Assembly (NCBI RefSeq): GCF_013035315.1
Contig: NZ_WQHP01000002.1
Span: forward strand, 124,001-188,000
Direction: 5' to 3'
From: Ruegeria arenilitoris
Lineage (GTDB): Bacteria > Pseudomonadota > Alphaproteobacteria > Rhodobacterales > Rhodobacteraceae
DNA length: 64,000 nucleotides
Shown piece by piece: positions 45,165-53,732 of the stretch. The notes under the pieces are model-generated. The model was not told where the DNA came from. It searched no databases and saw only the letters and a list, made by a program, of their open reading frames with translations. Position 1 is the stretch's first letter. Every line of letters starts with the position of its first letter. Position numbers and translations under genes: made by a program.

Positions 45165-47057
45165 TCAGTAAAGCACATTCAGCATCAGCATAGAGACAAT
45201 CAGAAACAGGATGGTCATCACTCCGCCGGACCTTACAAAGTCCATGACCTTGTACCCAGCGGGGCCCATAATCAAGGCATTCACCTGATGTGTGGGAATG
45301 ATGAAGCTGTTCGATGTCGATATGGCCACCGTCAGCGCAAAGAGGGCTGGATTCCCGCCAGCCGCGACGGCAATGGAAACGGCTAGTGGCACCAATAGAA
45401 CCGTAGCCCCGACGTTCGACATCACCAGCGAAAACGCAGTGGCCAGAATGGCCACGCCGGCTTGCAGCGACCAGATCGGCCAGCCGTCCAGAATGACCAT
45501 GATCTGCTGTGCAATCCACGCCGCAGTCCCCGTGTTTTGCACTGCCTGTCCCAAGGGGATCAAGCACGCCAGCAGAAAAACGGTGTTCCACCCGACCGCG
45601 CGATAGGCTTCATCGACGCTTAGAACGCGGGTCAGCATCATTCCCGCGGCGCCAGTCAAAAGGCAGAGGGACAGCCGCACGTCGGTGAACAAAATCAACG
45701 ATAGCGAAATCGCGAAAAAGGCCAGCGCCCACCCGACTTTTTGTGGACGCAATTCGTCTTGTGGAAAGTCGGTCGTTACAACGACAAAATCCGGGTCGCG
45801 CTTGATGCGCATCAGGTTGTCCCATCGCGTATGGGCGACAAGCATGTCACCAGCCTGAAATTTCTCTAACCCGATCTGGGTGGAATGGTGTGTTTCCGTC
45901 TCGACATGGCTGAGTGTTTCCTCACCGCGATGGATGGCCAGCAGGGACATGCCGTATGTTTTGCGGAACAGTAGTTCGCGCGGGCATTTACCAATCAGTT
46001 TGCTATCGGGCGTGATGACGACCTCGGCAATGCCTGCGTTTGTTGGGGCGAACTCTTCTACGAAAATGTCCAGTTCGGGCAGCACCGTCAGCCCGTATTT
46101 TTGCGCGAATTCCTCGACCACCCAACGACGTCCGATGATCGCCAACCGGCAAGGCGCGGCAATTTCCGCAGTCAGGACCTGAACCATCGAGGTCTTGCCT
46201 CGGTAGAATGTCGAGATGATGTACAGGTGGTTTTCGTGGTTAATGTCCGCCAGAATTTGCCCGACCAGAGGGCTTTCTGCGGGTACAATCACCTCGAAGA
46301 CATCCGCCTTCAGACCATAAACCCGCTGCAGGTACTCTTGCGTACCTTGGCCCGTCCCGGTGTTGTCAGACCCTTCATCTCCCGGCAAAACCCAGCGGCC
46401 GAGCAGCAGGAAATAGGCGATACCGGTCAGGATCAAAGCCACCCCGATGGGGGTAACTGAAAACAGGCCAAATGGCTCCATCTGCTGATCTGCAGGCAGC
46501 CCATTGTTGGCTGTCTGGATCAGATCGTTCAGCAGGATCAAAGGTGATGATCCGACCATGGTCATCGTGCCGCCCAGAATTGCGCAGAACCCCATTGGCA
46601 TCAGCAGGCGAGACAACGGAATGCCGGAGCGCGAGGAAATCCGGCTGACCACGGGCAGAAACAAAGCGGCCGCGCCGACATTCTGCATGAATGACGAAAT
46701 CACGCCCACCGTGCCCGAGACGATCGGCAGAACCCGGTTTTCGGATTTGCCGCCATATTTCAGGATGACGGCAGCGACTTTGTTCATGATCCCGGTCTTG
46801 TCCAGACCGGCCCCCACGATCATGACCGCAATGATGGATATGACCGCGTTCGAGGCGAACCCGTCAAACAGGCGCGGGACGTCCGCCAGGTTTTCAAGAC
46901 CGGGCGCATAGCTGAGCAGGCCGATCAGAACCAGAACCAGAATGGCGGACAGGTCTATTCGGACGATTTCGGAAACAAAGAGAAAAACAGTGAAGGCCAG
47001 AAGGGCGCATACAACGCCCATCTCAAAATTAAAGGCCACCTGTTCCACAAACTTCAC
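45165..47057 (-). CDS. SLC13/DASS-type anion permease with internal TrkA-C domains
   Basis: Inner-membrane transporter of 630 residues, probably sodium- or proton-coupled for sulfate or dicarboxylates. N- and C-terminal halves are membrane domains with the CitMHS/SLC13 hairpins (FMQNVGAAALFLPV and MSNVGATVLLVPLAVSIA). Between them (about 215-400) are two cytoplasmic RCK_C/TrkA-C modules (VIVPAESPLVGQ, VVITPDSKLIGK). Proteins of this shape are often annotated as sulfur-response transporters. ATG 47057 is used, but ATG 47021 is also possible. Substrate not determinable from sequence. Confidence 0.87.
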   Translation of the reverse strand: MKFVEQVAFNFEMGVVCALLAFTVFLFVSEIVRIDLSAILVLVLIGLLSYAPGLENLADVPRLFDGFASNAVISIIAVMIVGAGLDKTGIMNKVAAVILKYGGKSENRVLPIVSGTVGVISSFMQNVGAAALFLPVVSRISSRSGIPLSRLLMPMGFCAILGGTMTMVGSSPLILLNDLIQTANNGLPADQQMEPFGLFSVTPIGVALILTGIAYFLLLGRWVLPGDEGSDNTGTGQGTQEYLQRVYGLKADVFEVIVPAESPLVGQILADINHENHLYIISTFYRGKTSMVQVLTAEIAAPCRLAIIGRRWVVEEFAQKYGLTVLPELDIFVEEFAPTNAGIAEVVITPDSKLIGKCPRELLFRKTYGMSLLAIHRGEETLSHVETETHHSTQIGLEKFQAGDMLVAHTRWDNLMRIKRDPDFVVVTTDFPQDELRPQKVGWALAFFAISLSLILFTDVRLSLCLLTGAAGMMLTRVLSVDEAYRAVGWNTVFLLACLIPLGQAVQNTGTAAWIAQQIMVILDGWPIWSLQAGVAILATAFSLVMSNVGATVLLVPLAVSIAVAAGGNPALFALTVAISTSNSFIIPTHQVNALIMGPAGYKVMDFVRSGGVMTILFLIVSMLMLNVLY

Positions 47058-47171
47058 CGGGAATTCGTTCTTCGTAACAAGAACACCTAACCCATTTGAT
47101 TGGCCTTGTCATGATGTTTCAAACTGGTGCGGCGAGGCGAAACATAGTTGCGCAAGATGGCCGGTTTTGCG

Positions 47172-47636
47172 TCATCCCCGTCCGCGATACGGCGGCACAC
47201 CCTGATCGGGGATCCAAACGCCTTCGGGCATCGGGCCGGTCTGCCAGAACACGTCAATCGGGATGCCTCCGCGCGGGTACCAATAGCCGCCGATCCGCAA
47301 CCAGCGAGGCTCAAGATACTCTTGCAGACGACGCGCGATAGAGATGGTGCAATCTTCGTGAAACGCGCCGTGGTTGCGGAACGAGCCCAGGAACAGCTTG
47401 AGCGCTTTGCTTTCCACCAACCACTGGTCGGGCACATAGTCGATCACGAGATGCGCAAAGTCTGGCTGTCCCGTCATTGGGCAGAGCGAGGTGAATTCGG
47501 GCGCTGTAAAACGCACGTTGTAGTCCACGTCCGCCTGCGGGTTCTGAACGCGCTCCAAAACGGCCTCTTCCGGGTTGGCGGGCATTTTGGTTTCTCCGCC
47601 CAGTTGGGCGAGGTTGCTGTAGATGTTGTCGGTCAT
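47172..47636 (-). CDS. queF: NADPH-dependent 7-cyano-7-deazaguanine reductase
   Basis: Reduces preQ0 to preQ1 in queuosine synthesis. It is the short, single-domain QueF form (154 residues). The thioimide-forming C52 and D59 in [12 protein letters not shown] correspond to B. subtilis C55 and D62, and the motif [16 protein letters not shown] binds substrate. The ATG at 47636 is chosen because the open frame to 47687 would intrude on queE. Last gene of queCDEF. Confidence 0.95.
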   Translation of the reverse strand: MTDNIYSNLAQLGGETKMPANPEEAVLERVQNPQADVDYNVRFTAPEFTSLCPMTGQPDFAHLVIDYVPDQWLVESKALKLFLGSFRNHGAFHEDCTISIARRLQEYLEPRWLRIGGYWYPRGGIPIDVFWQTGPMPEGVWIPDQGVPPYRGRG

Positions 47637-47652
47637 GTTATCTCTCCTACGG

Positions 47653-48353
47653 TCAAACGCCGCGTTTGTTGCCCCAGACCAGCACATGCAGCTGGGGCAG
47701 GATGCGCGGCGCGAACCATTCGGTGGTCAGAGCCTTTTCGATCAGCCATTCTAAGCGGCTGGTGGCTTTGGTCAGGTCAACCGGGCTGGTCGAGTCGGTG
47801 TCCGGGTTGTCCGGTTGCAGATAGAGCGGCAGGTCCGGGTAACGATCTGCAACGCCGCGGGCCCAGATGAAGTCTGCATCGTCAAAGATCACAATCGTGA
47901 GGGCCGTCTGAGCGGGGCGAACCGCCAGACAAGCCTCGAACGCTGCCCAATCCATGTTCTCACCGCTGCTTGGCGGTTTGGGGCTGAGAACCAGCATTGC
48001 CAGATCGGAGAACCATGGTTTGCCAATCGACCCCTGCGTTTCACAGGCAAAAGCATAACCTTCGGCCACACCACGCTTGATCAGCGGTCCAAAGTCCTGA
48101 ATAGCGGGGTTGCCGCCCGACAGAGACACGGTCAAGGGATGCCCGCCAGACAAACGGAGGATTTCGCGCCAGACCGCCTCAGTCTCCATCGCCGCCCAGT
48201 CATGGCGATGAGCGCTGTCGACCGCATGCAAGCTGTCGCACCAGCTGCAGCGAAAATCGCATCCACCTGAGCGGACAAAGACTGTGGGTTGTCCGATCAG
48301 AGCGCCTTCGCCCTGTACCGTGGGGCCAAAATCTCGGATATGCGCAGCGTCAT
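47653..48353 (-). CDS. queE: 7-carboxy-7-deazaguanine synthase, apparent frameshift near the N terminus
   Basis: Radical-SAM enzyme converting 6-carboxytetrahydropterin to 7-carboxy-7-deazaguanine. The body is intact: FGPTVQGEG, cluster motif CDFRCSWC, and [10 protein letters not shown]. The ATG at 48353 sits in an ATGA overlap with the queD stop and encodes MTLRISEI, the usual queE beginning, but the next codons are out of frame. The run at 48328-48331 has four T on the coding strand where five would join MTLRISEI to FGPTVQGEG. In the frame of the body the first ATG is at 48435, deep in queD, giving an unlikely N terminus. So this is a one-base frameshift, real or a sequencing error. Confidence 0.85.
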
Positions 48354-48703
48354 GGGCGGTACTCGGCCCAGGTTTTGGGCGTCTCGGACACTTTGACCGC
48401 TGCGGTTTCTGGCCAACGAACCGCGCACCAATCAAAGAAATGCCGCGCCAGGTTCTCGGCGGTCGACACGACGTTCAGCACATCGTTCAGATGTCGGTGG
48501 TCGAACTCGTGGTCGATATAGGTCTTGAGCGGCTTTAGTTCGTGATAATCCCGCACGAACCCATCACTGTTCAGATCACGCCCTGCCAGTTCGACGACAA
48601 CGATGTAGTTGTGACCGTGCAGGCGGGCGCATTGGTGATCCTCAGGCAGATGAGCCAGCTGGTGTGAAGCGGAGAAGTGGAACTCTTTGGTAATTCTGTA
48701 CAT
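48350..48703 (-). CDS. queD: 6-carboxy-5,6,7,8-tetrahydropterin synthase
   Basis: Makes the pterin precursor of queuosine from dihydroneopterin triphosphate. Zinc ligands H14, H29 and H31 and catalytic C25 lie in the segments [10 protein letters not shown] and [11 protein letters not shown], typical of QueD. The 117-residue length is normal. Its start overlaps the queC stop by one base, and its stop overlaps the expected queE ATG. Confidence 0.94.
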   Translation of the reverse strand: MYRITKEFHFSASHQLAHLPEDHQCARLHGHNYIVVVELAGRDLNSDGFVRDYHELKPLKTYIDHEFDHRHLNDVLNVVSTAENLARHFFDWCAVRWPETAAVKVSETPKTWAEYRP

Positions 48704-49401
48704 CAGACGCGCGCCTCAGCGATGGCCGATTTCCAGAACTCAGCGTCTTGGTATTGGGTAGGGTCGGCCACACCGGCCACATCGAACGCCTCGCGTCGTT
48801 CAACGCATGTACCGCAACGTCCGCAGTGAACTTCGCCGCCTTTGTAACAGGACCACGTCTGGTCGAACGGAGTGTTGACCCGCGCGCCCTCGCGGACAAT
48901 ATCGGCTTTGCTGCGGTGTACAAACGGGACGTAAAGCGCCACGTCTGCATAGCCGTCCAGCGCGGCGCGTTGCATTCTGTCGAACGCGTCGGTGAATGAG
49001 GGACGGCAATCTGGATAAATAAAGTGGTCGCCTCCATGCACAGCTGTCGCAACGGCGTCGTCGCCCTGTGCCGCTGCCACGCCATAGGCGATTGTCAGCA
49101 TGATGGCATTGCGGTTTGGGACCACGGTGACCTTCATCGTCTCTTCCGCGTAATGCCCATCCGGCACGTCCAAGTCGTCGGTCAGGGCCGAGCCGGTCAG
49201 CGATGCGCCAACCGAACGCAGGTCAATGACGTGATGGGGCACGTTCAGCCGCTTTGCACAGGCGGCTGCAAATGTCAGTTCCTTGGTGTGGCGCTGGCCA
49301 TAGTCGAAAGACACAAGCCGTGACAGGTTCCCTTCCGCAGCCAGCACATGCGCAAGCGATACGGAATCCAGTCCACCGGAGCAGACCAATGTCGTTTTCA
49401 T
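48703..49401 (-). CDS. queC: 7-cyano-7-deazaguanine synthase
   Basis: ATP-dependent conversion of 7-carboxy-7-deazaguanine to preQ0. The PP-loop CSGGLDSVSLAHVL begins at residue 7 and a four-cysteine zinc site lies near the C terminus (SCYKGGEVHCGRCGTC). The product has 232 residues. First gene of the queCDEF operon, with AAGGACTGAAATT just before the ATG. Confidence 0.95.
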   Translation of the reverse strand: MKTTLVCSGGLDSVSLAHVLAAEGNLSRLVSFDYGQRHTKELTFAAACAKRLNVPHHVIDLRSVGASLTGSALTDDLDVPDGHYAEETMKVTVVPNRNAIMLTIAYGVAAAQGDDAVATAVHGGDHFIYPDCRPSFTDAFDRMQRAALDGYADVALYVPFVHRSKADIVREGARVNTPFDQTWSCYKGGEVHCGRCGTCVERREAFDVAGVADPTQYQDAEFWKSAIAEARV

Positions 49402-49452
49402 AATTTCAGTCCTTGTTTTGATAGCCGGGTAGGCTGCGACCGGCGGGGCGGA

Positions 49453-49478
49453 CGCTTACGAACTATTGTCAGTAAGCG
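49453..49478. promoter_or_regulatory. Inverted repeat in the queC leader
   Basis: Seven-base arms cgcttac and gtaagcg with a 12-base spacer, between a minus-strand TTGACA hexamer (49498-49503) and the queC start. It may be an operator or a leader hairpin. I cannot fit it to a preQ1 riboswitch. Confidence 0.35.
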
Positions 49479-49527
49479 CAATGCACGACTTGGTGCGTGT
49501 CAACGGATCGTCAGACTGAGCGTTGCG

Positions 49528-50247
49528 TCAGTGGGCGGGAAATGTGGGGGGTACCAGCCCTGCTTGGAACCAACTGACCAAAGTTACGATGGAAAAGACG
49601 GGCAAACCCGTCGCGCGCTGAATATCTGCCGCGTAGGGACACATGTTCGTACATTCCAGCACAATAGCGCCGAGATCCGGATTCTCAGCTTGCAGGGCAA
49701 CAGCGGCCTCGATGTTGTCGGTCCGTGCTTTTTTGACGTCAAGTTCAAGCTCGTTTCCAAGGATTGCGCGGGTAAATTCACGACCGCCTTCGGTGGTCCC
49801 GATCGGCGTTTCATTGGGAACCTGTGCAGCGATCAGATGATCCTGGGTCAGTGTTGACGCGGAAATGGTCAGTACCCCTGCACGTTTCCCGGCGGGCAGC
49901 ATTGAGTTGACCGTCTGTACTTGCATGAGCGAAGACGTCACGACCGGGACCGGCACCGCCTCGGACAATTCTTTCTGGAACAGGGACAGAAATCCGCAAT
50001 TGGTGGTGATGCCATCAGCACCGTCTTTCACCAATTCGCGCGCTGCGTCGATAAACGCGTTCAGCATGCCCTCGGCCCTGTGCCGGACTACTCGGTCCGG
50101 TGAAGCATCCCGGACGATGCGATAGAGCACTGGAAACGGCCATGTCACAGCGTTACCCATGTCACCGGGGATCCGCGGGAACCGCGCGTCCAGCATGAGG
50201 ATACCGACCGACGCGCCGTAGATGGATTTTCCGCCTTGGGCGATCAT
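49528..50247 (-). CDS. Aspartate/glutamate racemase family protein
   Basis: PLP-independent racemase-fold protein of 239 residues. The two catalytic cysteines expected for the family are C84 (TTNCGF) and C199 (LECTNM). The family includes hydantoin, aspartate and maleate isomerases, so the substrate is open. Its ATG overlaps the stop of the GntR regulator gene (ATGA), so the two are co-transcribed and the racemase is probably under that regulator's control. Confidence 0.85.
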   Translation of the reverse strand: MIAQGGKSIYGASVGILMLDARFPRIPGDMGNAVTWPFPVLYRIVRDASPDRVVRHRAEGMLNAFIDAARELVKDGADGITTNCGFLSLFQKELSEAVPVPVVTSSLMQVQTVNSMLPAGKRAGVLTISASTLTQDHLIAAQVPNETPIGTTEGGREFTRAILGNELELDVKKARTDNIEAAVALQAENPDLGAIVLECTNMCPYAADIQRATGLPVFSIVTLVSWFQAGLVPPTFPAH

Positions 50248-50948
50248 CCCTGAGCCTCCTCGATTATCCGGGCCGAGATGTTCTGGGACCCTTCCATATA
50301 GATGCTGGATATCCCGTGCCGCACAGCATTCTGCACCTGATCCATCCGTTTGGCGATATGCGCACCCAAAACACGTGCGGCTTCGTCCGCATCACGCTCC
50401 ACCAGCGCTTGCATGACCTGTTTGTGTTCCTCTTTCGAGCGCTGAACCCGATCCAGGCTCATCGAAACCCATCGGATGTATCGGATGCGTTCGTTGATCC
50501 GGGTCAGCGTTTGAACCAGTTCTGCATTGCCGGAAAGGGTGGCTATGCCCAGATGAAACGCCTCGTCACGGCTAACAGCCTCTTCCACGGTCAATCCGGT
50601 GATGTCGATGCCGGTCGCGTACAGCTCATCGTGAAGCGCTTGCAGTTCGGCGTCCGAGGCTTTTGCGCAAGCCGTACGCACGGCGGCAGTTTCGATAATC
50701 TGCCGCAACTCGAACAGGTCAAACACGCTTTGCGCGTCCAATGGGCGGCAGAAAAAACCCTGTCCGGGCCGAAAATCGAACATCCGTTCTGCAACCAGCC
50801 GGTTTAGGGCCTCGCGCAGAGGCGTACGGCTGACGCCCAATTCCTTGGACAGCGCCACCTCGTTCAACCGGTCCCCGGGCCGCAGGCGAAACGAGACGGC
50901 CATTGCCTTTACCTGATCGTAAATGTCGTCGACGCGTGGACCTGCCAT
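50244..50948 (-). CDS. GntR-family transcriptional regulator, FCD subgroup
   Basis: Ligand-responsive repressor of 234 residues. The winged helix shows RLNEVALSKELGVSRTPLREALNRL, and the C-terminal FCD domain has the metal-binding type pattern (DEAFHLGIATLSGN and EEHKQVMQAL). It is divergent from the ThDP enzyme gene, with a perfect 14-base palindrome in the shared promoter region at 51010-51023 as the likely operator. Confidence 0.92.
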   Translation of the reverse strand: MAGPRVDDIYDQVKAMAVSFRLRPGDRLNEVALSKELGVSRTPLREALNRLVAERMFDFRPGQGFFCRPLDAQSVFDLFELRQIIETAAVRTACAKASDAELQALHDELYATGIDITGLTVEEAVSRDEAFHLGIATLSGNAELVQTLTRINERIRYIRWVSMSLDRVQRSKEEHKQVMQALVERDADEAARVLGAHIAKRMDQVQNAVRHGISSIYMEGSQNISARIIEEAQG

Positions 50949-50992
50949 GACCTGTGCCTTTTTCTTTTGTCAAGGGGTGCCACAAGCCGATG

Positions 50993-51023
50993 TTGAAATC
51001 AATATACAAAACTGTATACAGTT
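50993..51023 (+). promoter_or_regulatory. Promoter with overlapping GntR-type operator
   Basis: TTGAAA at 50993-50998 and TATACA at 51015-51020 with 16 bases between form a plausible sigma-70 promoter for the ThDP enzyme gene. The perfect palindrome aactgtatacagtt (51010-51023) covers the -10, and a second, interleaved repeat (tataca, aaac, tgtata) lies at 51003-51018. The GTATAC core resembles operators of FCD-type GntR regulators, and one sits divergently next door. Confidence 0.65.
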
Positions 51024-51057
51024 CTGTGTGCAGATGTGAATCGAAGGAATCCAAGCC

Positions 51058-52752
51058 ATGACAGGGATCAACTATCTGACCGGCGCCGAAGCCATGGTGC
51101 GGATGTTAGAGGCACACGGGGTCAAACATATGTTTGGCCTGTGCGGAGACACGACGTTGCCTTTCTACGACGCCTTGGCGCGTATGGATCATGGCATTCA
51201 GCACATCCTGACACGCGACGAGCGGCACGCCGCATACATGGCGGATGGCTACGCCCGCGTGACCGGCAAGCCCGGCGTCTGCGAAGGCCCGTCTGGTGGG
51301 GGGGCGACCTACATCCTTCCCGGAGTGGTCGAAGCCAATGAAAGCTCGGTTCCTATTCTGGCGATCACTTCTGATGTCGCTACGACAAGCCGCGGAAAGT
51401 ACCCGCTGACCGAGCTGGATCAGGCTGCGTTGTTCAAGCCTTTGGCCAAGTGGAACACCTCGTTGGATGATGCCGCGCGATTGCCAGCAATGGTCCGTGC
51501 GGCGTTTCGGGCGATGACAACCGGCACGCCGGGTGCCACACATCTGGCGTTGCCGTTTGACACTCAGAAAGCGCAAGTGGACGAGGCAGAGATCTGGGCC
51601 GACGCGCGTCATCGCAGCTATCCCGCTGAACGGGTGGGGCCTGATCTGCTCGCGATTGAGGCAGCCGCAGACATTCTGGCACAAGCCAAATCCGCCGTCA
51701 TTGTTTGCGGCGGCGGGCCGGTTTTGTCCGGGGCAGAGGACGCCTTGCGCCACGTTGCGCAACTTTTGGACATTCCGATTGCGACAACTGTGTCCGGGCA
51801 GGGCTCAATTGCCGAGACTGACCCGCTGGCCCTCGGTGTTGTTGGCTCAAATGGCGGCGTTCCGGCAACGCGAGCCGTGGTCGACCAGGCGGATGTCGTC
51901 ATGTTTGTAGGCTGCCGCGCCGGGTCCGTTACGACCGAGCGTTGGCGCAGTCCCGGTCGGGACACGACCATCATCCATATCGACAGCGATCCAATGGTGA
52001 TTGGCGCGAACTATCAGACCGAGGTGGCGATCTGTGCCGATGCCCGTTTGGCACTTGAATCCCTGGCGCAGTCGCTTGAGGCGCGGGAAAATCTGCAGGG
52101 TTTCAATGGCGCAGCCAAGGCCCAAGCTGCCTGGGAGGCCAAATTGGCCGATTTTGCATCTCTCGCAGCCAGCCGAGATACCCCGATCCGGCCCGAGGCT
52201 GTTATGGCTGCGTTGATGGACATATTGGATGATGACGCAATTGTCGTGGCTGACCCCGGTACACCCTGTCCGTATTTCAGCGCCCACTACCGTTGGCGCA
52301 AACCGGGGCGGCAGTTCATCACCAACCGGGCGCACGGCGCGCTGGGATACTCGCTAGGGGCCGCCATGGGCGCGCATGTGGGCCGGCCACCGGTCAAAAC
52401 ACTAGCCGTTATGGGCGATGGGTCGTTCGGTTTCGCCTGTGGTGAGTTTGAAACGATGGTGCGGCACAAGATGCCAATCACCTCGATCGTATTCTCAAAT
52501 GCGGTTTTTGGCTGGATCAAAGCGGGACAGGATGCAGGCTTTGGCCAGCGATACTACAATGTCGATTTCAACCGCACCAATCACGCCGCTGTGGCTGAGG
52601 CATTTGGGGTCAAATCCTGGACGGTCAAAGATCCGGACGACCTGCATAAAATGCTGAAAGAGGCGATAGAACATGACGGGCCGACGCTGGTCGACATCCA
52701 TTCGCAACCGCTTCATGAAGCGGCGGCACCGGTTTCGGAATGGGTGGCGTAA
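51058..52752 (+). CDS. Thiamine diphosphate-dependent enzyme, acetolactate synthase-like
   Basis: 564-residue three-domain ThDP enzyme: N-terminal PYR domain with the ThDP-activating Glu E55 (RDERHAAYMADGYAR), central domain, and C-terminal PP domain with the cofactor motif GDGSF followed about 26 residues later by FSN. It resembles acetolactate synthase large subunits, glyoxylate carboligase and related decarboxylases, but no small-subunit gene follows. Since it is controlled together with an Asp/Glu-type racemase gene, it is more likely catabolic than biosynthetic. AAGGA precedes the ATG. Confidence 0.85.
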   Translation: MTGINYLTGAEAMVRMLEAHGVKHMFGLCGDTTLPFYDALARMDHGIQHILTRDERHAAYMADGYARVTGKPGVCEGPSGGGATYILPGVVEANESSVPILAITSDVATTSRGKYPLTELDQAALFKPLAKWNTSLDDAARLPAMVRAAFRAMTTGTPGATHLALPFDTQKAQVDEAEIWADARHRSYPAERVGPDLLAIEAAADILAQAKSAVIVCGGGPVLSGAEDALRHVAQLLDIPIATTVSGQGSIAETDPLALGVVGSNGGVPATRAVVDQADVVMFVGCRAGSVTTERWRSPGRDTTIIHIDSDPMVIGANYQTEVAICADARLALESLAQSLEARENLQGFNGAAKAQAAWEAKLADFASLAASRDTPIRPEAVMAALMDILDDDAIVVADPGTPCPYFSAHYRWRKPGRQFITNRAHGALGYSLGAAMGAHVGRPPVKTLAVMGDGSFGFACGEFETMVRHKMPITSIVFSNAVFGWIKAGQDAGFGQRYYNVDFNRTNHAAVAEAFGVKSWTVKDPDDLHKMLKEAIEHDGPTLVDIHSQPLHEAAAPVSEWVA

Positions 52753-53633
52753 GAGGCAATCGCCGGGGTCAACTGGGCCAAAAACTCTTGCGCGATGGTG
52801 GATAGAGGACGCCCTTTGGCTGTAATGATCGCTAGATCGAGTGTCACGGCAGGTCGAAATGGGCGGGTTTGATACCCGCTCTCGCCATCGAACGTCACCG
52901 TGAAAGGGTCGATCATTGCGACGCCCATCCCCTGTTTGACGAAGCTCAGCAGGTTTTCCGAAAGATGCGTGTGAATACGTGTGTTCCAACTGCATCCCGC
53001 GGCTTGAAAGATGTCGCGGGTCCGGCGGTGGGTCTGGTGTTCGGGCCCCATGACAATGAAAGGTTCATTCTCCAGAAGGTCCGGCGTCAGAACGTCGTGG
53101 TCGGCGAGAGGACTGTTATCCGGGAAGGTCGCCATCGTTTCGAAATGAAACACCTGATAGTTCAGCGTGTCGTGGAGAATTGGCATCTCGACAATACCGA
53201 TTTCGAACAGGCCCGAGATGACCCATTCCTGAATCTTTGACGAGTATTGCGATTGAAAGCTGACCGACAGGTTGGGGCGGGATTTTGCAAATCGCGCGAT
53301 CTCTCTCGGCATGAACCCAAAGGACAGAAGGTGTGGCGCTGCGACCTGCAATTGCCCGGGGTGTTTATTCTGCAAATCTGAAACGGCCTGCGCAACGTGA
53401 TCCAGCCCTCGGACCACGGTGTCCACCTCACGATACAACAGTTCTGCTTCTGGGGTCGGCAGCAACCGCCCTTTGGTGCGTTCGAACAGCGGAAGGCGGG
53501 CTTCGCGCTCGAGTTGGGCCAGAAGGTTACTTATGCCCGGTTGTGAGATACCCAGCACGGACGCGGCCCCGGTAACCGTGCCGGTTTCCATGATGGCGTG
53601 AAACGCCTGCAACTGGCGAAAACGCAGCGACAT
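52713..53633 (-). CDS. LysR-family transcriptional regulator
   Basis: 306-residue regulator with the N-terminal LysR helix-turn-helix (RQLQAFHAIMETGTVTGAASVLG then SQPGISNLLAQLE) and a periplasmic-binding-protein-like effector domain. It is divergent from the enolase-superfamily gene, which is its likely target, and inverted repeats lie between them. Its last 40 bases overlap the end of the convergent ThDP enzyme gene. Confidence 0.92.
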   Translation of the reverse strand: MSLRFRQLQAFHAIMETGTVTGAASVLGISQPGISNLLAQLEREARLPLFERTKGRLLPTPEAELLYREVDTVVRGLDHVAQAVSDLQNKHPGQLQVAAPHLLSFGFMPREIARFAKSRPNLSVSFQSQYSSKIQEWVISGLFEIGIVEMPILHDTLNYQVFHFETMATFPDNSPLADHDVLTPDLLENEPFIVMGPEHQTHRRTRDIFQAAGCSWNTRIHTHLSENLLSFVKQGMGVAMIDPFTVTFDGESGYQTRPFRPAVTLDLAIITAKGRPLSTIAQEFLAQLTPAIASYATHSETGAAAS

Positions 53634-53642
53634 GAGCTACCT

Positions 53643-53690
53643 TATCATTTCTAATGATGGACTTACGAAAAGATAGTATTTGAAATGATA
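53643..53690. promoter_or_regulatory. Putative LysR-regulator binding sites
   Basis: A short dyad atcatt-tct-aatgat lies at 53644-53658. Its left part tatcatttc is repeated inverted as gaaatgata at 53682-53690. Two related sites about four helical turns apart in a divergent promoter fit LysR recognition plus activation sites. Confidence 0.55.
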
Positions 53691-53732
53691 TATTGGTCAA
53701 GGCAGGCTGCCTCCTATCGCTTGGGAGGATGC

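Noticed and set aside
49402..49527. Possible preQ1 riboswitch ahead of queC
   Set aside because: No class I aptamer hairpin with the A-rich tail is visible; only a simple inverted repeat and a TTGACA hexamer are present.
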